This document shows, piece by piece, positions 1 to 10,000 of a stretch of DNA of 64,000 bases. Source of the stretch: an uncultured Desulfobacter sp. (GTDB lineage: Bacteria > Desulfobacterota > Desulfobacteria > Desulfobacterales > Desulfobacteraceae); the NCBI RefSeq assembly GCF_963664415.1, contig NZ_OY761443.1:62001-126000 (forward strand). The letters run 5' to 3'. The notes beneath the pieces are model-generated. The model saw only the letters and a list, made by a program, of their open reading frames with translations, made no database searches and was not told where the DNA came from. Within the stretch, counting starts at the first letter, position 1. Each line of letters starts with the position of its first letter. A program made the translations under genes and the position numbers.

Positions 1-1921
1 ACATCGTCACCTTCAATGGTTTGAGACAGGTTAAGTGCCTGGCCGCCAAGTACCGGGGCCTTTTCCACAAGATAGGTGAAAGTACCCTGGTCTGCCAACT
101 CAAGGGCTGATGTCATACCGGTTACGCCACCGCCCACAACAAGTGCACTCTGACTTGTGGGAAGCACTTTTTCAGCCAGGGGTTTTGCCAGCCTGACACC
201 GGAAATACCCACTTGAACCAGCTGAAAAGCTTTTTCAAGGGCTTTGGCCGGCGCATCAATATGTGCCCAGGCATTCTGATCTCTTAAATTCACAAGCTCA
301 AGCAGGTAAGGATTGAGTCCCGCACGTCTGAGCATATCCTGGAACATGGGCTCCTGAATCCTTGGGGAACCCGAACCAATGACCACCCGGTTCAGATTTT
401 GTTCCTTGATCAGGCTTTCAATCTTATCCATGGATTCAAAGGAGCAGCTCAATCCAAATGCTTCTGCCACGGCAACGTCGGGATTGGTTTTGGCATTCTC
501 CAGGAGTTTGTCGATATCCAGAGCCTGACCGATCTCCCCATCACAATCAACAACAAAGAAACCGATTTTGGGATCTTCGCCTTCGACATCTCTTTGGGGC
601 GGATAAGGGCTGCCTTGCTCATCAACAGGTTCTTCACTCTCTATGACTGTGCCTGCGATGGAGGCCGCAGCAGATGCCTGAACCAGGGTTTCGGGAATGT
701 CTTTGGGGCTTTCAAAGACACCGCAGACATACACACCGTTTTTAGAGGTTGTCACCGGATCCATAGTCCCGGATTTGGCAAAATTGTGCTCACTAAGCTC
801 AATACCAAGTGTCTGTGCCAGGTCAATGGTTTTCTGGTTGGGCCTGAAACCCGTAGAGAGTACAACCATGTCAAATTGCTCTTTTTCCATGGCTGACAGC
901 TCTTCTCTGGCATAGGTAATCTCAAGTGATTTATCAGGCAGTTCAATGACTGTATGGGGTTTGCAGCGGATTAAACGGATACCGAAATCTTTTTTGGCAC
1001 GATCGAAATACTGCTCGTAATCCTTACCAAAGGTCCTCATATCCATAAAGAATATAGTGGTTTCGATATCATCACCAAAACGTTCTTTGGTTACCATGGC
1101 CTCTTTAAGGGCATACATGCAGCATACACTGGAGCAATAGGACACATCGTGTTTGTTAATACCTCTGGATCCCACACATTGTATCCAGGCCACTTTTTTC
1201 GGCGGCTTCTGGTCTGATTTTCTAACCAGATTGCCCTGATAGGGTCCGGATGCGGACATAATCCGCTCATATTCAAGGCCGGGAACCACATTGTCAAATT
1301 TTCCGCTGCCGAAATTATCCATAACGCTTGGATCAAACATCTCTGCACCCACACTCATGATAACGGATGCCGCGTTGATCTGGACTTCTTGTTCTGTGTC
1401 ATCAGGTACAATAGCCCCGGCTTTACAGACAGCCTTAAGCGCCTCAACATCGTCTATCTTTTCCATATCAATGGAATAAGCATAGGGTGTCGCCTGGGGA
1501 TACCGCATACAGGTCGGCGCTCTGGGGTCAAGCCCCGGGGTGAACCGGACGGCCTCTGGAAATTTTTTTAAACACTCTCCGCAGGCAGTACATTTATCAA
1601 TGTCAATGAATCGGGGAGCGGTTTTTAATGTGGCCGTAAAGTTGCCGGCCTCTCCGGACAGACTGGTTAGCTCTGTCATGGTGCTGACCTCAAGAAACTT
1701 TTCCCTGGTCATTGCGGACAGATGGGGAGAAACTGTACACAAATCGCAATTGTTCGTTGGAAAAGTGCGGTCCAGCTGGGTCATTAATCCACCAATGGCA
1801 TAGTCGGAATCAATGAGCAGGACCTTTTTCCGGGATTCGGAAAGATCAAGGGCCGCCTTGATGCCGCCAACGCCACCGCCAATGACGAGCACGCGTTTTT
1901 CGTCTTGTTTAATTTTTTGCA
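1..1921 (-). CDS. HdrA-like FAD/iron-sulfur oxidoreductase, 3' end beyond window
   Basis: About 640 residues are readable from the ATG at 1921 without a stop; the gene continues past base 1. It resembles HdrA, the flavin and iron-sulfur electron-transfer subunit of heterodisulfide reductase-type complexes, used in sulfate reducers in soluble bifurcating or confurcating complexes. A first Rossmann motif (GGGVGG) lies at residues 15-20, a CDLC motif near residue 53, the HdrA signature YCSSVCCMYAL near 264, and a second Rossmann motif (VVGGGVTGM) near 590, so this is a two-module HdrA. The ferredoxin-like motif near residue 110 reads CTACGEC followed by KKFP, so the fourth cysteine is missing, and the second ferredoxin motif keeps only one cysteine (AVCKAGA). 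The partner complex lies outside the window. Family is clear; the electron partners are not. Confidence 0.85.
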
Positions 1922-2529
1922 TGTGTAACCTTAACGTTATCAGTTAATATCCATGTGTATCCATCTCCTGTAAACATGTATCAAATACAATTTGGTGTAA
2001 ACGTGTATCAGATACAAAAAAACAGGCAATGGACTCTTTCTTGCCTAGATCATCAACGGATTGTGCCAATACCCTACTGCACATCGCTGGGGACAGCCGT
2101 GTATCTGTAATACAGCGATGTAACAGCGAAATGGTCATAAAATTGTCGGCTGCGGGTATCACATAAAGGAATAGTGATATTTTCTAATAAAATTCTTGGA
2201 ACAGCTAAATTCTTGAGATCAAGTTTTTTTCGAAAACTCATAGCCAATATCCCTCTCTTATTTAAAGCTGCTCGATCTGGCTTGAGCAGTCAAAATTAGG
2301 TACCCTCAAGGCACGGTGGAACTGCTATCTACCTATATTTTATTTAACCAAAGTTTCTATAGCAGATAATAAATCACATGTAAAATGATTACTTATTAAT
2401 ACGCTAACAGCTTTGCAGATCAATATTTAAGGGTCTTCATCATTAAAAAAAACAACAACTCTTTAGTATTTTAGATAGTTGCTTGCCAATTTTGTCCATG
2501 TCGAAAAGACAAAAATCGCAATATGCGCA
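1922..2529. other. Intergenic region between HdrA-like gene and CULT gene
   Basis: About 600 AT-rich bases without a convincing gene. It holds the tandem palindromes at 1970-2017 and a small hairpin (CTGCTC...GAGCAG) near 2268-2290. A 72-codon minus-strand frame at 1944-2162 has no recognisable family or good ribosome site and is treated as chance. Confidence 0.5.
1970..2017. promoter_or_regulatory. Tandem palindromes upstream of the HdrA-like gene
   Basis: Two near-identical 21-bp direct repeats (GTAAACRTGTATCARATACA plus A) begin at 1970 and 1997, 27 bp apart. Each contains a 13-bp palindrome, TGTATCAAATACA at 1977-1989 and TGTATCAGATACA at 2004-2016. They lie 49-96 bases upstream of the HdrA-like start. 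Paired palindromes about 2.5 helical turns apart are typical of a dimeric repressor or activator site; which regulator binds is not visible. Confidence 0.5.
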
Positions 2530-2925
2530 TTATGGAAAAATAAGATGGTCTAAAATCAGCCCAAAAAATTTTGAATTTGTTAGGGGATCAACAGGCATAT
2601 AAATCCATCCAAGATGAAACGTACAATTACGGCATATACCAATACACCAGTCATATCCTGGATACCAGGTAAAGTCGCTGGATTGCGGTGATCCTTGGGA
2701 GCAACCAGGCGCTTTAGCGAAGCAACCAATTTCAAATACATGTCCGGACGGATTGGCAAAGGCCTGGGAAAACCCCTGCCCCATTTGAATGGCAAATTCA
2801 GGCTTTGTCACAACGGCATTACAGTTTTTGCACAAAATAACCGGTTCCAACGTCGATTGAACATCAGGTTCACTTTTTTCCTGGGATTGGCGGCCGTTTT
2901 TTTTACATATCAAATCCAAAACCAT
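2530..2925 (-). CDS. CULT-domain (cereblon-like) protein
   Basis: 131 residues, matching the CULT domain, the thalidomide-binding fold of cereblon also found in stand-alone bacterial proteins. Two zinc-type CxxC pairs are at C32/C35 and C98/C101. The motif TWYPGYDW gives W87 and W93, and HLGW gives W107; spacings W-6-W-14-W and W93-5-C98-3-C101 equal those of human cereblon W380, W386, W400, C391 and C394. The end has the expected FFGLI motif. The function of bacterial CULT proteins is unknown; the aromatic cage binds uridine-like and glutarimide ligands in characterised members. The ATG is one base after the stop of the upstream membrane protein gene (TGACATG), so the two are probably co-transcribed and translationally coupled. 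Confidence 0.85.
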   Translation of the reverse strand: MVLDLICKKNGRQSQEKSEPDVQSTLEPVILCKNCNAVVTKPEFAIQMGQGFSQAFANPSGHVFEIGCFAKAPGCSQGSPQSSDFTWYPGYDWCIGICRNCTFHLGWIYMPVDPLTNSKFFGLILDHLIFP

Positions 2926-2926
2926 G

Positions 2927-3643
2927 TCACTTTTTTTCTTTGTCTATATAATATAAGGTAGCACCCACCGGAGCAAACGATAGAAAAAGGATATTGACCC
3001 ACGGCACAAGGAACAACAAACCAAATCCGATGTGGAAAGATAAATTTTCTTTCAAAAATTTTAAGCGCTCTTTAAACGGGACCATGCGCCTGGCAGGGAC
3101 AAGATCGGTATTGTCCCAGGCCAGAAACATACCTGCCACTACCGATGAAACAGCGATAATAACAAGACTGACGGGTGTAAACAACCCGATAATCATCAAA
3201 GCAACCGATATCATTACAGGTACCACAGCCCTTGGAATCTCCTGACGAATCAGATACAAAAAAAGCCCGAATATGGAAGTATTGGCATTGGAAATTTCCT
3301 GCCCAAGCACCATTCGCTCCGTGATCCGGGACATATAATCCATAATAAAAACACAGAAAAAAATCTGGGAAATCAAATAGGAGGCCAGCATGGAAAAAAC
3401 CATTAGTATAAGCGCCAGAATCCAGGAGACAATATGCCACAACCAAATCAACCACCGGGATTCGGGCATCTGCCATATCATGGAAAAAATGTCATTGTGC
3501 CAGTAAAGCACCATGCCGGACAAAACAAGAGTCAACAAGAAAACCACAGCAAATCTTATCAGCCCGAGCAATAAGAGAGATCGTGTCCTTAACGCCATAG
3601 CAAAGCCCCTGATATTGTATTGAATGCCTTCAATGAATCCCAT
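2927..3643 (-). CDS. EI24/CysZ-like integral membrane protein
   Basis: 238 residues from the ATG at 3643, chosen because AAGGAG lies seven bases upstream; a longer frame back to 3736 lacks a ribosome site. It begins MGFIEGIQYNIRGF and has several long hydrophobic segments, with the amphipathic start and closing NILFLSFAPVGATLYY motif typical of the EI24 family that includes the sulfate permease CysZ. CysZ imports sulfate in enterobacteria; that role is only possible here, since many EI24 proteins are uncharacterised. It is directly followed by the CULT gene, suggesting a shared transcript. Confidence 0.75.
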   Translation of the reverse strand: MGFIEGIQYNIRGFAMALRTRSLLLLGLIRFAVVFLLTLVLSGMVLYWHNDIFSMIWQMPESRWLIWLWHIVSWILALILMVFSMLASYLISQIFFCVFIMDYMSRITERMVLGQEISNANTSIFGLFLYLIRQEIPRAVVPVMISVALMIIGLFTPVSLVIIAVSSVVAGMFLAWDNTDLVPARRMVPFKERLKFLKENLSFHIGFGLLFLVPWVNILFLSFAPVGATLYYIDKEKK

Positions 3644-3861
3644 GCTTTTTCTCCTTGAATCCCCAAAGTTTAAATGTGTATTTGAACGAAAACCCCACCT
3701 GACTGATTGCATCGGGGTAATCTTATGAGCATGCAAACCCAGGTTGCCTTTCCGGCATTATTTTTTGCCCTGCAATTGAAACATGCCGGAGCGTGCGTAT
3801 ATTACGTAAAGCTTCTTACTATACCTGGATCTATTTTTCAATTTTACAAAGGTATTTTAAA

Positions 3862-4713
3862 TTGAAAACAGTTTATGTAGATGGAAAATTTGTGACCTGG
3901 GACAAAGCGGTGATTCCTGTGGATGACCTGGCAGTGCTTCGGGGCTATGCAGTTTGCGACATTGTCAGAACAATCGGGGGGCACCCCTACTGTATAGATG
4001 CGCATATTGACCGACTTCTATCATCGGTAACAAAAATTGGTCTTACGCCTGCATGGACCAAAGAAGAGATTAAGCAAATTGTTTTTAAGGTACTTGAAAG
4101 AAACGCAGATATGGATGAGGCCAATATCCGCATCCTTGTGACGGGTGGTTCCAGCCCTGATTTTTTCAGCCCGGCGGATCATCCCAGACTGATTGTTTTG
4201 GCAACTGATATCCCAGCCCTGCCGGATCACTGGTATACAAAAGGCGTCAAAGTAATCACCTTTTTTCAACAGCGCGTGCTGCCCGATGCCAAAGCCACCA
4301 ACTACATCCCTGCCGTTCTGGCCTTAAAAGAGGCAAAGGCCCAGGGTGCTGTAGAAGCGTTGTATATGACCCGGGACAATATGGTTCTTGAAGGTACCAC
4401 CAGTAATCTGTTCGCCATGGTCGACGGCACCCTGGTCACCCCCCAGAAAGGAGTGCTCGGCGGCATTACCCGCAAAACCGTTATAGAACTTGGAAAAAAG
4501 CTGTTTCCGGTATCGGAACACGACCTTTCCCTGGACACGTTGCTGTCGGCATCTGAAGTGTTCATCACCGGAACCAACAAAGGTATCGTGCCTGTGATCC
4601 AAGTGGATGACCATGTCATCGGCACCGGCATGCCCGGCACCGGCACCAGAGCTTTAATGTCGGCAATGGAAAATCAGCAAGGTAACGCAAAAAATTCACC
4701 GTCTGTTGTTTAA
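3862..4713 (+). CDS. Class IV PLP aminotransferase (BCAT / D-amino acid transaminase-like)
   Basis: 283 residues from a TTG at 3862, preceded by AAAGG at 3848-3852; a GTG at 3793 is in frame but would add an unrelated 23-residue extension. The fold-type IV family includes IlvE, D-alanine transaminase and aminodeoxychorismate lyase. The PLP lysine is in DAKATNYIPAVLA, with the downstream MVLEGTTSNLF motif that holds the conserved glutamate, and GVLGGITRKTVIEL follows. Length is closer to D-amino acid transaminase and lyase than to enterobacterial IlvE (about 309). Substrate cannot be fixed from sequence alone; branched-chain amino acid transamination is the commonest role for such deltaproteobacterial genes. 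Confidence 0.8.
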   Translation: MKTVYVDGKFVTWDKAVIPVDDLAVLRGYAVCDIVRTIGGHPYCIDAHIDRLLSSVTKIGLTPAWTKEEIKQIVFKVLERNADMDEANIRILVTGGSSPDFFSPADHPRLIVLATDIPALPDHWYTKGVKVITFFQQRVLPDAKATNYIPAVLALKEAKAQGAVEALYMTRDNMVLEGTTSNLFAMVDGTLVTPQKGVLGGITRKTVIELGKKLFPVSEHDLSLDTLLSASEVFITGTNKGIVPVIQVDDHVIGTGMPGTGTRALMSAMENQQGNAKNSPSVV

Positions 4714-4736
4714 CGGCAATTTAAATGGAGAATAAA

Positions 4737-5045
4737 ATGGTACAAATTCTTTCAGATCCGGGCAATACACCTCATGAAATTATAGAAAAAACCGTCGATG
4801 ATCCCCACCTTAATTTTAAACAAGCCAAAGCCTTGGCAAAAGAAATTGCACAACAAAACGACAAAAACGCCATGATTCTGTCCTGGAAAAATGGAAAAAC
4901 AGGGGAATTTTACCCAACCCGTGAATGCGGTACACAAAAAAAACCTGCATGGATATATTATGCCCAGGTAAGGGGTGCCAATCTGACCATCAATATAAAT
5001 AACGGTGAATACATTTTCATGATCCTGACCCTTGAGGATTTGTGA
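4737..5045 (+). CDS. Small conserved hypothetical protein
   Basis: 102 residues from the ATG at 4737, preferred to the ATG at 4725 because GGAG (4727-4730) sits six bases before it. It starts 23 bases after the aminotransferase stop and is likely in the same transcript. The protein is soluble, with motifs NFKQAKALAKEIA and MILSWKNGKTGEFYPTRECG, and a strand-rich end (LTININNGEYIFMILTLEDL). It resembles small deltaproteobacterial proteins of unknown function (possibly DUF5619, not verified). No catalytic motif is evident. Confidence 0.7.
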   Translation: MVQILSDPGNTPHEIIEKTVDDPHLNFKQAKALAKEIAQQNDKNAMILSWKNGKTGEFYPTRECGTQKKPAWIYYAQVRGANLTININNGEYIFMILTLEDL

Positions 5046-5100
5046 CAATAGTACGCTTGGATACAGTGTATAATCGGAAGATGCTTATGGGGACTTAGAC

Positions 5101-5134
5101 ATGGCAGGGAAAGACGATACCCACTCCCTGCCAT
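5101..5134. terminator. Hairpin between convergent genes
   Basis: Perfect 10-bp arms ATGGCAGGGA (5101-5110) and TCCCTGCCAT (5125-5134) with a 14-base loop, between the + strand hypothetical gene and the - strand zinc-ribbon gene. There is no T-run, so it may end transcription weakly or protect 3' ends. Confidence 0.4.
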
Positions 5135-5183
5135 TGTGGAGTCGTTGCATTTAATCTTCAACCTGAAGATTTATTTACTGCGC

Positions 5184-5375
5184 TCATGACGGACCATTGG
5201 GAAAAGACGTTGCACAGGTTCCCATACTTGCCCCCATAAAAGTGGACGCACTCATATTTTTCTTTACATCCTTGCTTTTGCATTCCGGGCAAGTAACCCC
5301 TTTTTCTTCACCGGAAAAAATAACCCTTTCAAACTCTTTGCCACATTGTTTACACGTATATTCGAAAATAGGCAT
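5184..5375 (-). CDS. FmdB-family zinc-ribbon protein
   Basis: 63 residues with the typical start MPIFEYTCKQCGKEFE and a second CPECKS pair, giving two CxxC knuckles (C8/C11 and C29/C32) for one zinc. AAGGAGG lies 8-9 bases before the ATG. FmdB-type proteins are small putative regulatory zinc ribbons common in sulfate reducers; their role is unknown. The tail (MSASTFMGASMGTCATSF) is low complexity, as in relatives. It is a single-gene unit. Confidence 0.85.
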   Translation of the reverse strand: MPIFEYTCKQCGKEFERVIFSGEEKGVTCPECKSKDVKKNMSASTFMGASMGTCATSFPNGPS

Positions 5376-5491
5376 AAAAACGAACCTCCTTTATGGTTGA
5401 GATGATCATTGGCATTATTTCCTTGCATTAAGTTAAGATAAGCCCTTTGTGCAATTGATCAATGGTGCCAAAAGAGAAGGTGACATAAAGC

Positions 5492-6160
5492 CTAACCTTT
5501 TACAATTTTTAAAAACTGTTCCCGGAAACGTTCTGCCCCACCCATGGCAGGATGCCTGACTTTTTCCGCTTTTATGCCCATACCGCTCAGTGAATCATCC
5601 GCCTTATTGCCGAGCGCTATGATTTTCTTGAAATTAAATGCCTTTAAAAGTGCTTCCAGAACCGGGGCGCCTTCTATCATCTCATTATTAGTCGGCGTCC
5701 TGTTAGACAACAAGCCTTTTGAGTTTTTGTATGGGTGCCAGGGAAAAGCATTCCAAAGAACAAAATTTCTTGTATTCAATCCTTCATCAATCAACTTCCC
5801 CCAGACAATTGTTGCAGTGGGTTCGTTAAAGCCATCTTTATGTTTATTCGTGTTGCTTGTCCTGCATAACGGTGAACGGCATACATGATCAGGGGCAATC
5901 CCTATATCAGCCTTATGCCCCAGAATAATTCTTTCCGAGGTCATGGGGATACCTGTAAAATGACCGCCTTGATACCCTAAAGCCTCTGCAAGAAGCAGGT
6001 ATTCGGCATTGATACGTTCTTGCAGGTAACATTTCAGGTTCAACATTCTTTTTTCAGGAGCGGTTTTATCAATGTCATTTTCTTTATCAACTTCAACCCA
6101 TGGATTGAAAACCTGTTCAGCTGCGGGTTTATGCAGCAACTTAAAAAAATGGTTTATCAT
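5492..6160 (-). CDS. Uracil-DNA glycosylase superfamily protein
   Basis: 222 residues from the ATG at 6160 (MINHFFKLL). Recognised by QVFNPW near the start, LGYQGGHFTGIPMTSERI, EPTATIVWG, the VLWNAFPWHPY motif and the C-terminal VRHPAMGGAERFR motif, all in the order seen in a bacterial family annotated as uracil-DNA glycosylase. It would excise uracil or related damaged bases from DNA. The start lies exactly at the broken edge of an IS1380-type transposase fragment, and the gene may now be expressed from IS-derived sequence. A short cysteine-containing insert (HVCRSPLCRTS) is unusual for the family. Confidence 0.75.
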   Translation of the reverse strand: MINHFFKLLHKPAAEQVFNPWVEVDKENDIDKTAPEKRMLNLKCYLQERINAEYLLLAEALGYQGGHFTGIPMTSERIILGHKADIGIAPDHVCRSPLCRTSNTNKHKDGFNEPTATIVWGKLIDEGLNTRNFVLWNAFPWHPYKNSKGLLSNRTPTNNEMIEGAPVLEALLKAFNFKKIIALGNKADDSLSGMGIKAEKVRHPAMGGAERFREQFLKIVKG

Positions 6161-6509
6161 TCTCAACTTTCCAAGCATCCATACCAAAAATGAAAGTGCA
6201 GCACTGATCCCATTTATCAAAATTGGTGGTAAGGCTGAAATCGGTGTCGCCCCGAACGTATAATTTTTCAAAGGAGCATTCAAGTAAGTCCAGAGCCTTA
6301 ACCACCCACCGGGCAGAGCCAAGGTGGGATGGGGCATTGCCTGATCGGTTGATGATATAAAGAGGTTCCCATATTTTATCCAGAGAAACAACTAAAGGAG
6401 CATATCCCCACCTTCCGTCGTAAGAGATGTCCATCCCTTGCTTGCATTCGCCGGTTGTTTCATTGATAGCGCCATCGATATTGATAGGCGTTTCGAGCCT
6501 TTTTCTCAT
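6161..6509 (-). pseudogene. IS1380-type transposase fragment
   Basis: An internal piece of about 115 residues of an IS1380-family DDE transposase, recognisable by TTGECKQGMDISYDGRWGY, PLYIINRSGNAPSH, LYVRGDTDFSLT and FIFGMDA. Full-length proteins are about 430 residues, so both ends are missing: downstream it breaks into the glycosylase gene, upstream it stops about 35 bases before the next IS remnant. Non-functional relic. Confidence 0.7.
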
Positions 6510-6545
6510 TTTTACTATTTATTTCACGCTTGTTTTGGGGTTAAA

Positions 6546-7080
6546 TAGTGCCTGACCGAAAACCCCGATTTCGAACTCGTGCGAGTTCTGCAGGTCGGTC
6601 AAATCTCTATGATCATCCACCCATTCTGTTAGAAAATGAGACGGACAATTAAATTTTTAGGGGTTATTTACAATTTGAGTCGATTTTGGGCACACCTATG
6701 CTGTTGGTTGTGCTACTAAATTTTAAAGGTTGCCCGTTTTAAGCGGCTTTACACCGTTTAGTTCGTTGATTTTTTTTCAACTCTTTTTGTTGTATATAAT
6801 GCCCGATGATCTGGAGATTCCTTGCCAGTATCGACAAACCGACGTAACGTTTAAATCCGTGAATACCATGATCCGAGCATCGGTCTAAGCCATGATTCTC
6901 CAGTCCGTTGATAGCCGATTCCACTGCAGAATGCTTTCTTTTATTGATCTTCCAGAATGCAAACCCGCAGGCCAAGTTCTTGGAAGACACCGGCTTTCCC
7001 TTTTGATCCAAAACTTTAAAGAAAATTTACACGCCTTCACCCCGAAAAACAAAGGGTTTTGAGTTCCCGGCCAGACACTA
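6546..7080 (-). mobile_element. Decayed insertion sequence with terminal repeats
   Basis: A 535-bp remnant bounded by imperfect inverted repeats: TAGTGCCTGACCGAAAACC from 6546 and, on the other strand from 7080, TAGTGTCTGGCCGGGAAC. It carries a transposase C-terminal fragment on the minus strand (6739-7011). The right end lies one base from the mfd stop codon. The same termini bound the small element at 44726-44871. Confidence 0.65.
6739..7011 (-). pseudogene. Transposase C-terminal fragment
   Basis: About 90 residues readable, with HSAVESAINGLENHGLDRC, GIHGFKRYVGLSILARN and a basic tail. These match the end of a DDE transposase group common in Desulfobacteraceae (ISNCY/IS1182-like; family not settled). 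The N-terminal catalytic half has been deleted inside the element. Confidence 0.65.
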
Positions 7081-7081
7081 A

Positions 7082-10000
7082 TTAAAAAATAGATGACAAA
7101 ATCTTTTTTGTCTCAAGCAATGCCCGTGAAATATTACTGCGTTTTCGCCCAAGCTGAATACGGACACTCGTTTTTTTGACAAACTTTGCATCCACTGTTT
7201 TTTTCAGGACGGTTTCAATGTCGGTCAGGCTGCGGGTCATATGGTCCGGCGAAAACTCCAGGACCAGAACGTCCGGGGTAACATCCAGACGTTTGACCCC
7301 GGCTTTGATGGCAAAAATTCTGAGCATAATTTTAAGGAGCATGTTTTCGGCAGGTTTCGGCAGTTTGCCATACCGGTCCACCAGCTCTTTTTTCATGTCG
7401 GAGATATCTGATACCCGGGTCAGACGAGACAATCTTCGATAAATGGTCAGACGTTGCTCCACCGATTCTATATAATCATCTGGAAATCCGGATGACATGG
7501 ATGCGTTGATTTCAGGTTCCAGGGGTTCGGCGACATGTTCGCCTTTCATATCTTTGACGGCGTGGTCCAAAAGCTTAAGAAACATATCATAGCCCACGGC
7601 TGCGATATGACCGGACTGGGAAGCGCCTAAGGCCGTCCCTGCCCCGCGGATCTGAAGATCTTTCATGGCAATCTGGAATCCGGACCCAAGATCCCGGTGC
7701 TCCATGAGGGCTGCCAACCGCTTTCTGGCATCTTTGGTAAGTCTGGATTCATCTGCAATAAACAGATACGCATAGGCCTGGTCGTCCCCCCGGCCAATTC
7801 GTCCGCGTAACTGGTAAATCTGGGACAAGCCGAAACGCTCGGCCTTGTCTATGATCATGGTGTTGGCACTGGGGATATCCAGCCCCGACTCAATGATGGT
7901 GGTGCAGACCAGCACATTGATCTGCTGATGAATGAACTGTTCCATCACCTTTTCAAGCTCGGTTTCGGACAATCTGCCGTGGGCGACGCCAATTTTTGCA
8001 TCGGGCACAAGTTTTTGTATATTTTCAGCAGTCTTGAATATGGTCTTTATATTGTTATGAACAAAAAAGACCTGGCCCTTTCTATCCAGTTCCTTAACAA
8101 CAGCGTCCCGGACCACAGCATCTTCGTATTTGGAAATATATGAAATTATGGGTTGGCGGTCTGCGGGTGGGGTGGTAATGACGGAAATATCCCGCATACC
8201 GGTTAAAGACATGTGCAAAGTCCTTGGGATGGGTGTGGCAGACAGCGCCAGAACATCCACAGACGCCCGTTTCTCTTTTAATTTTTCCTTGTGTTTGACC
8301 CCGAACCGCTGTTCCTCATCAATGATCAAAAGCCCCAGGGATTTAAACACCACATCCTTTTGCAAAAGCCTGTGGGTGCCAATGACAATATCCACTGCCC
8401 CCCCGGCTGTTCTCTTTAAAATATCGGTCTGTTCTTTTCTTGTACGGAAACGGGACAGGCACTCGATAATAACCGGATACTCTTTGAAACGGTCCCGGAA
8501 CGTGTTGAGGTGCTGCTCGGCCAGGATGGTGGTGGGTACGACCAAGGCCACCTGCTTGCCGTCGTTCACTGCCTTGAACGCCGCCCGGATGGCAACTTCG
8601 GTTTTTCCATAGCCCACATCGCCGCAAACCAGCCGGTCCATGGGCGTATTCTTTTCCATATCCAGATGAACATCATCTATGGCACGCAGCTGATCCCTTG
8701 TCTCTTCATAGGGAAAACCTGCTTCAAAATCATTATAGTAGTTATCCGGACGGCTGAATGAAAAGCCTTTGGCCACTTTGCGCCGGGCATACAGATCCAG
8801 CAATCCTGCTGCCATTTTTTCGACTTCAGCCTTGGCCTTGGCCTTGGAATTTGTCCAGGACTTGGAGCCGATTTTATCAAGTACCGGCGTATAGCCGTCC
8901 ACCCCGATATACTTGCCAATGACCTCCATTCGGTCCACAGGGACATAGAGCTTGTCATCATCCTGGTAAACCACTAGAATAAAATCCTGGGAAATACCGG
9001 ATACGGTAAGACTGAAAAGTCCCTCATACCGCCCTACCCCATGTTCCAAATGAACCACAAAATCGCCGTTTTTAAGCTCTTCGGGGGCAATGAACTGGGC
9101 CTTTAAATCCCGTCTTGCCGAGACCCTTCGACGGATTCGTTTTCGGCCGAAAATCTCACCTTCAGTCACTATACTGAAATTTTCGAGGGCAGGAATAAAA
9201 CCGCTGCTCAAAGCCCCCACGGTAAAATACAATCCCGGTTTCATGGCGCAAAGATCACTGAAATCCCGGCAATATTGCGGTTCGATGCCGTAGGGTGCAA
9301 GCAGTGCATTCAACCGCTTTGCCTGAGCATCCTGGGTGAGAACAAACAAAATATATTGAACATCCTGCTGCTGTTGCCCAATCCATTCCACCAAAGGGGT
9401 TAAAGGCGTTACGTCCTTTGTCCTGTTGCGCAAGGCTTCTGACAGCGCCCGGTTGTCTGAACACGTCAAAGACAAAACATTGGCACGGCTTTTGTCCTCT
9501 TCCAGTATAACAGATTTAAAACTAAGGGATTTGGATGCAAAAATTTTTTTTTCGGTGCTCGGCCAGTCCAGGCAGATCGATTCCGGTGGCAGGCTTAATC
9601 GTTTTTCATCAGTCAGGGATTTAAAATGATGAGTTAACCCGTCATAAAAATCCACGGCTTTTTGCGGCAGCACATCGGCTTCATCCAATATGAAAAACGT
9701 GTTTTCCGGCAGGTAGTCGAACAAAGTGACCAAGGAATCATACACGATGGGCAGCATGGACTCGATGCCGTCGAACCGCCCTTTATCACGGATTTGATTG
9801 ACGTAATCCCGGATTCTGTCCGCCGTTAATCCGGCCTGGGCCCCCGCCTGTCGCAGACGGGCCTGGACATGGGGCAAACTTTCTTTTGTGATCACAGCCT
9901 CTGTGGCCGGCACAATGATGGTTTCAACAAGCTCCTTTGTACCACGCTGGGTGTAGGGAGAAAAATGGCGTATGGACTCCACAAGATCCCCGAAAAATTC

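Noticed and set aside
399..896. + strand frame of 165 codons
   Set aside because: Lies antisense within the HdrA-like gene, which has strong family motifs throughout.
1944..2162. 72-codon minus-strand frame
   Set aside because: No family, no good ribosome site and it runs through the tandem palindromes.
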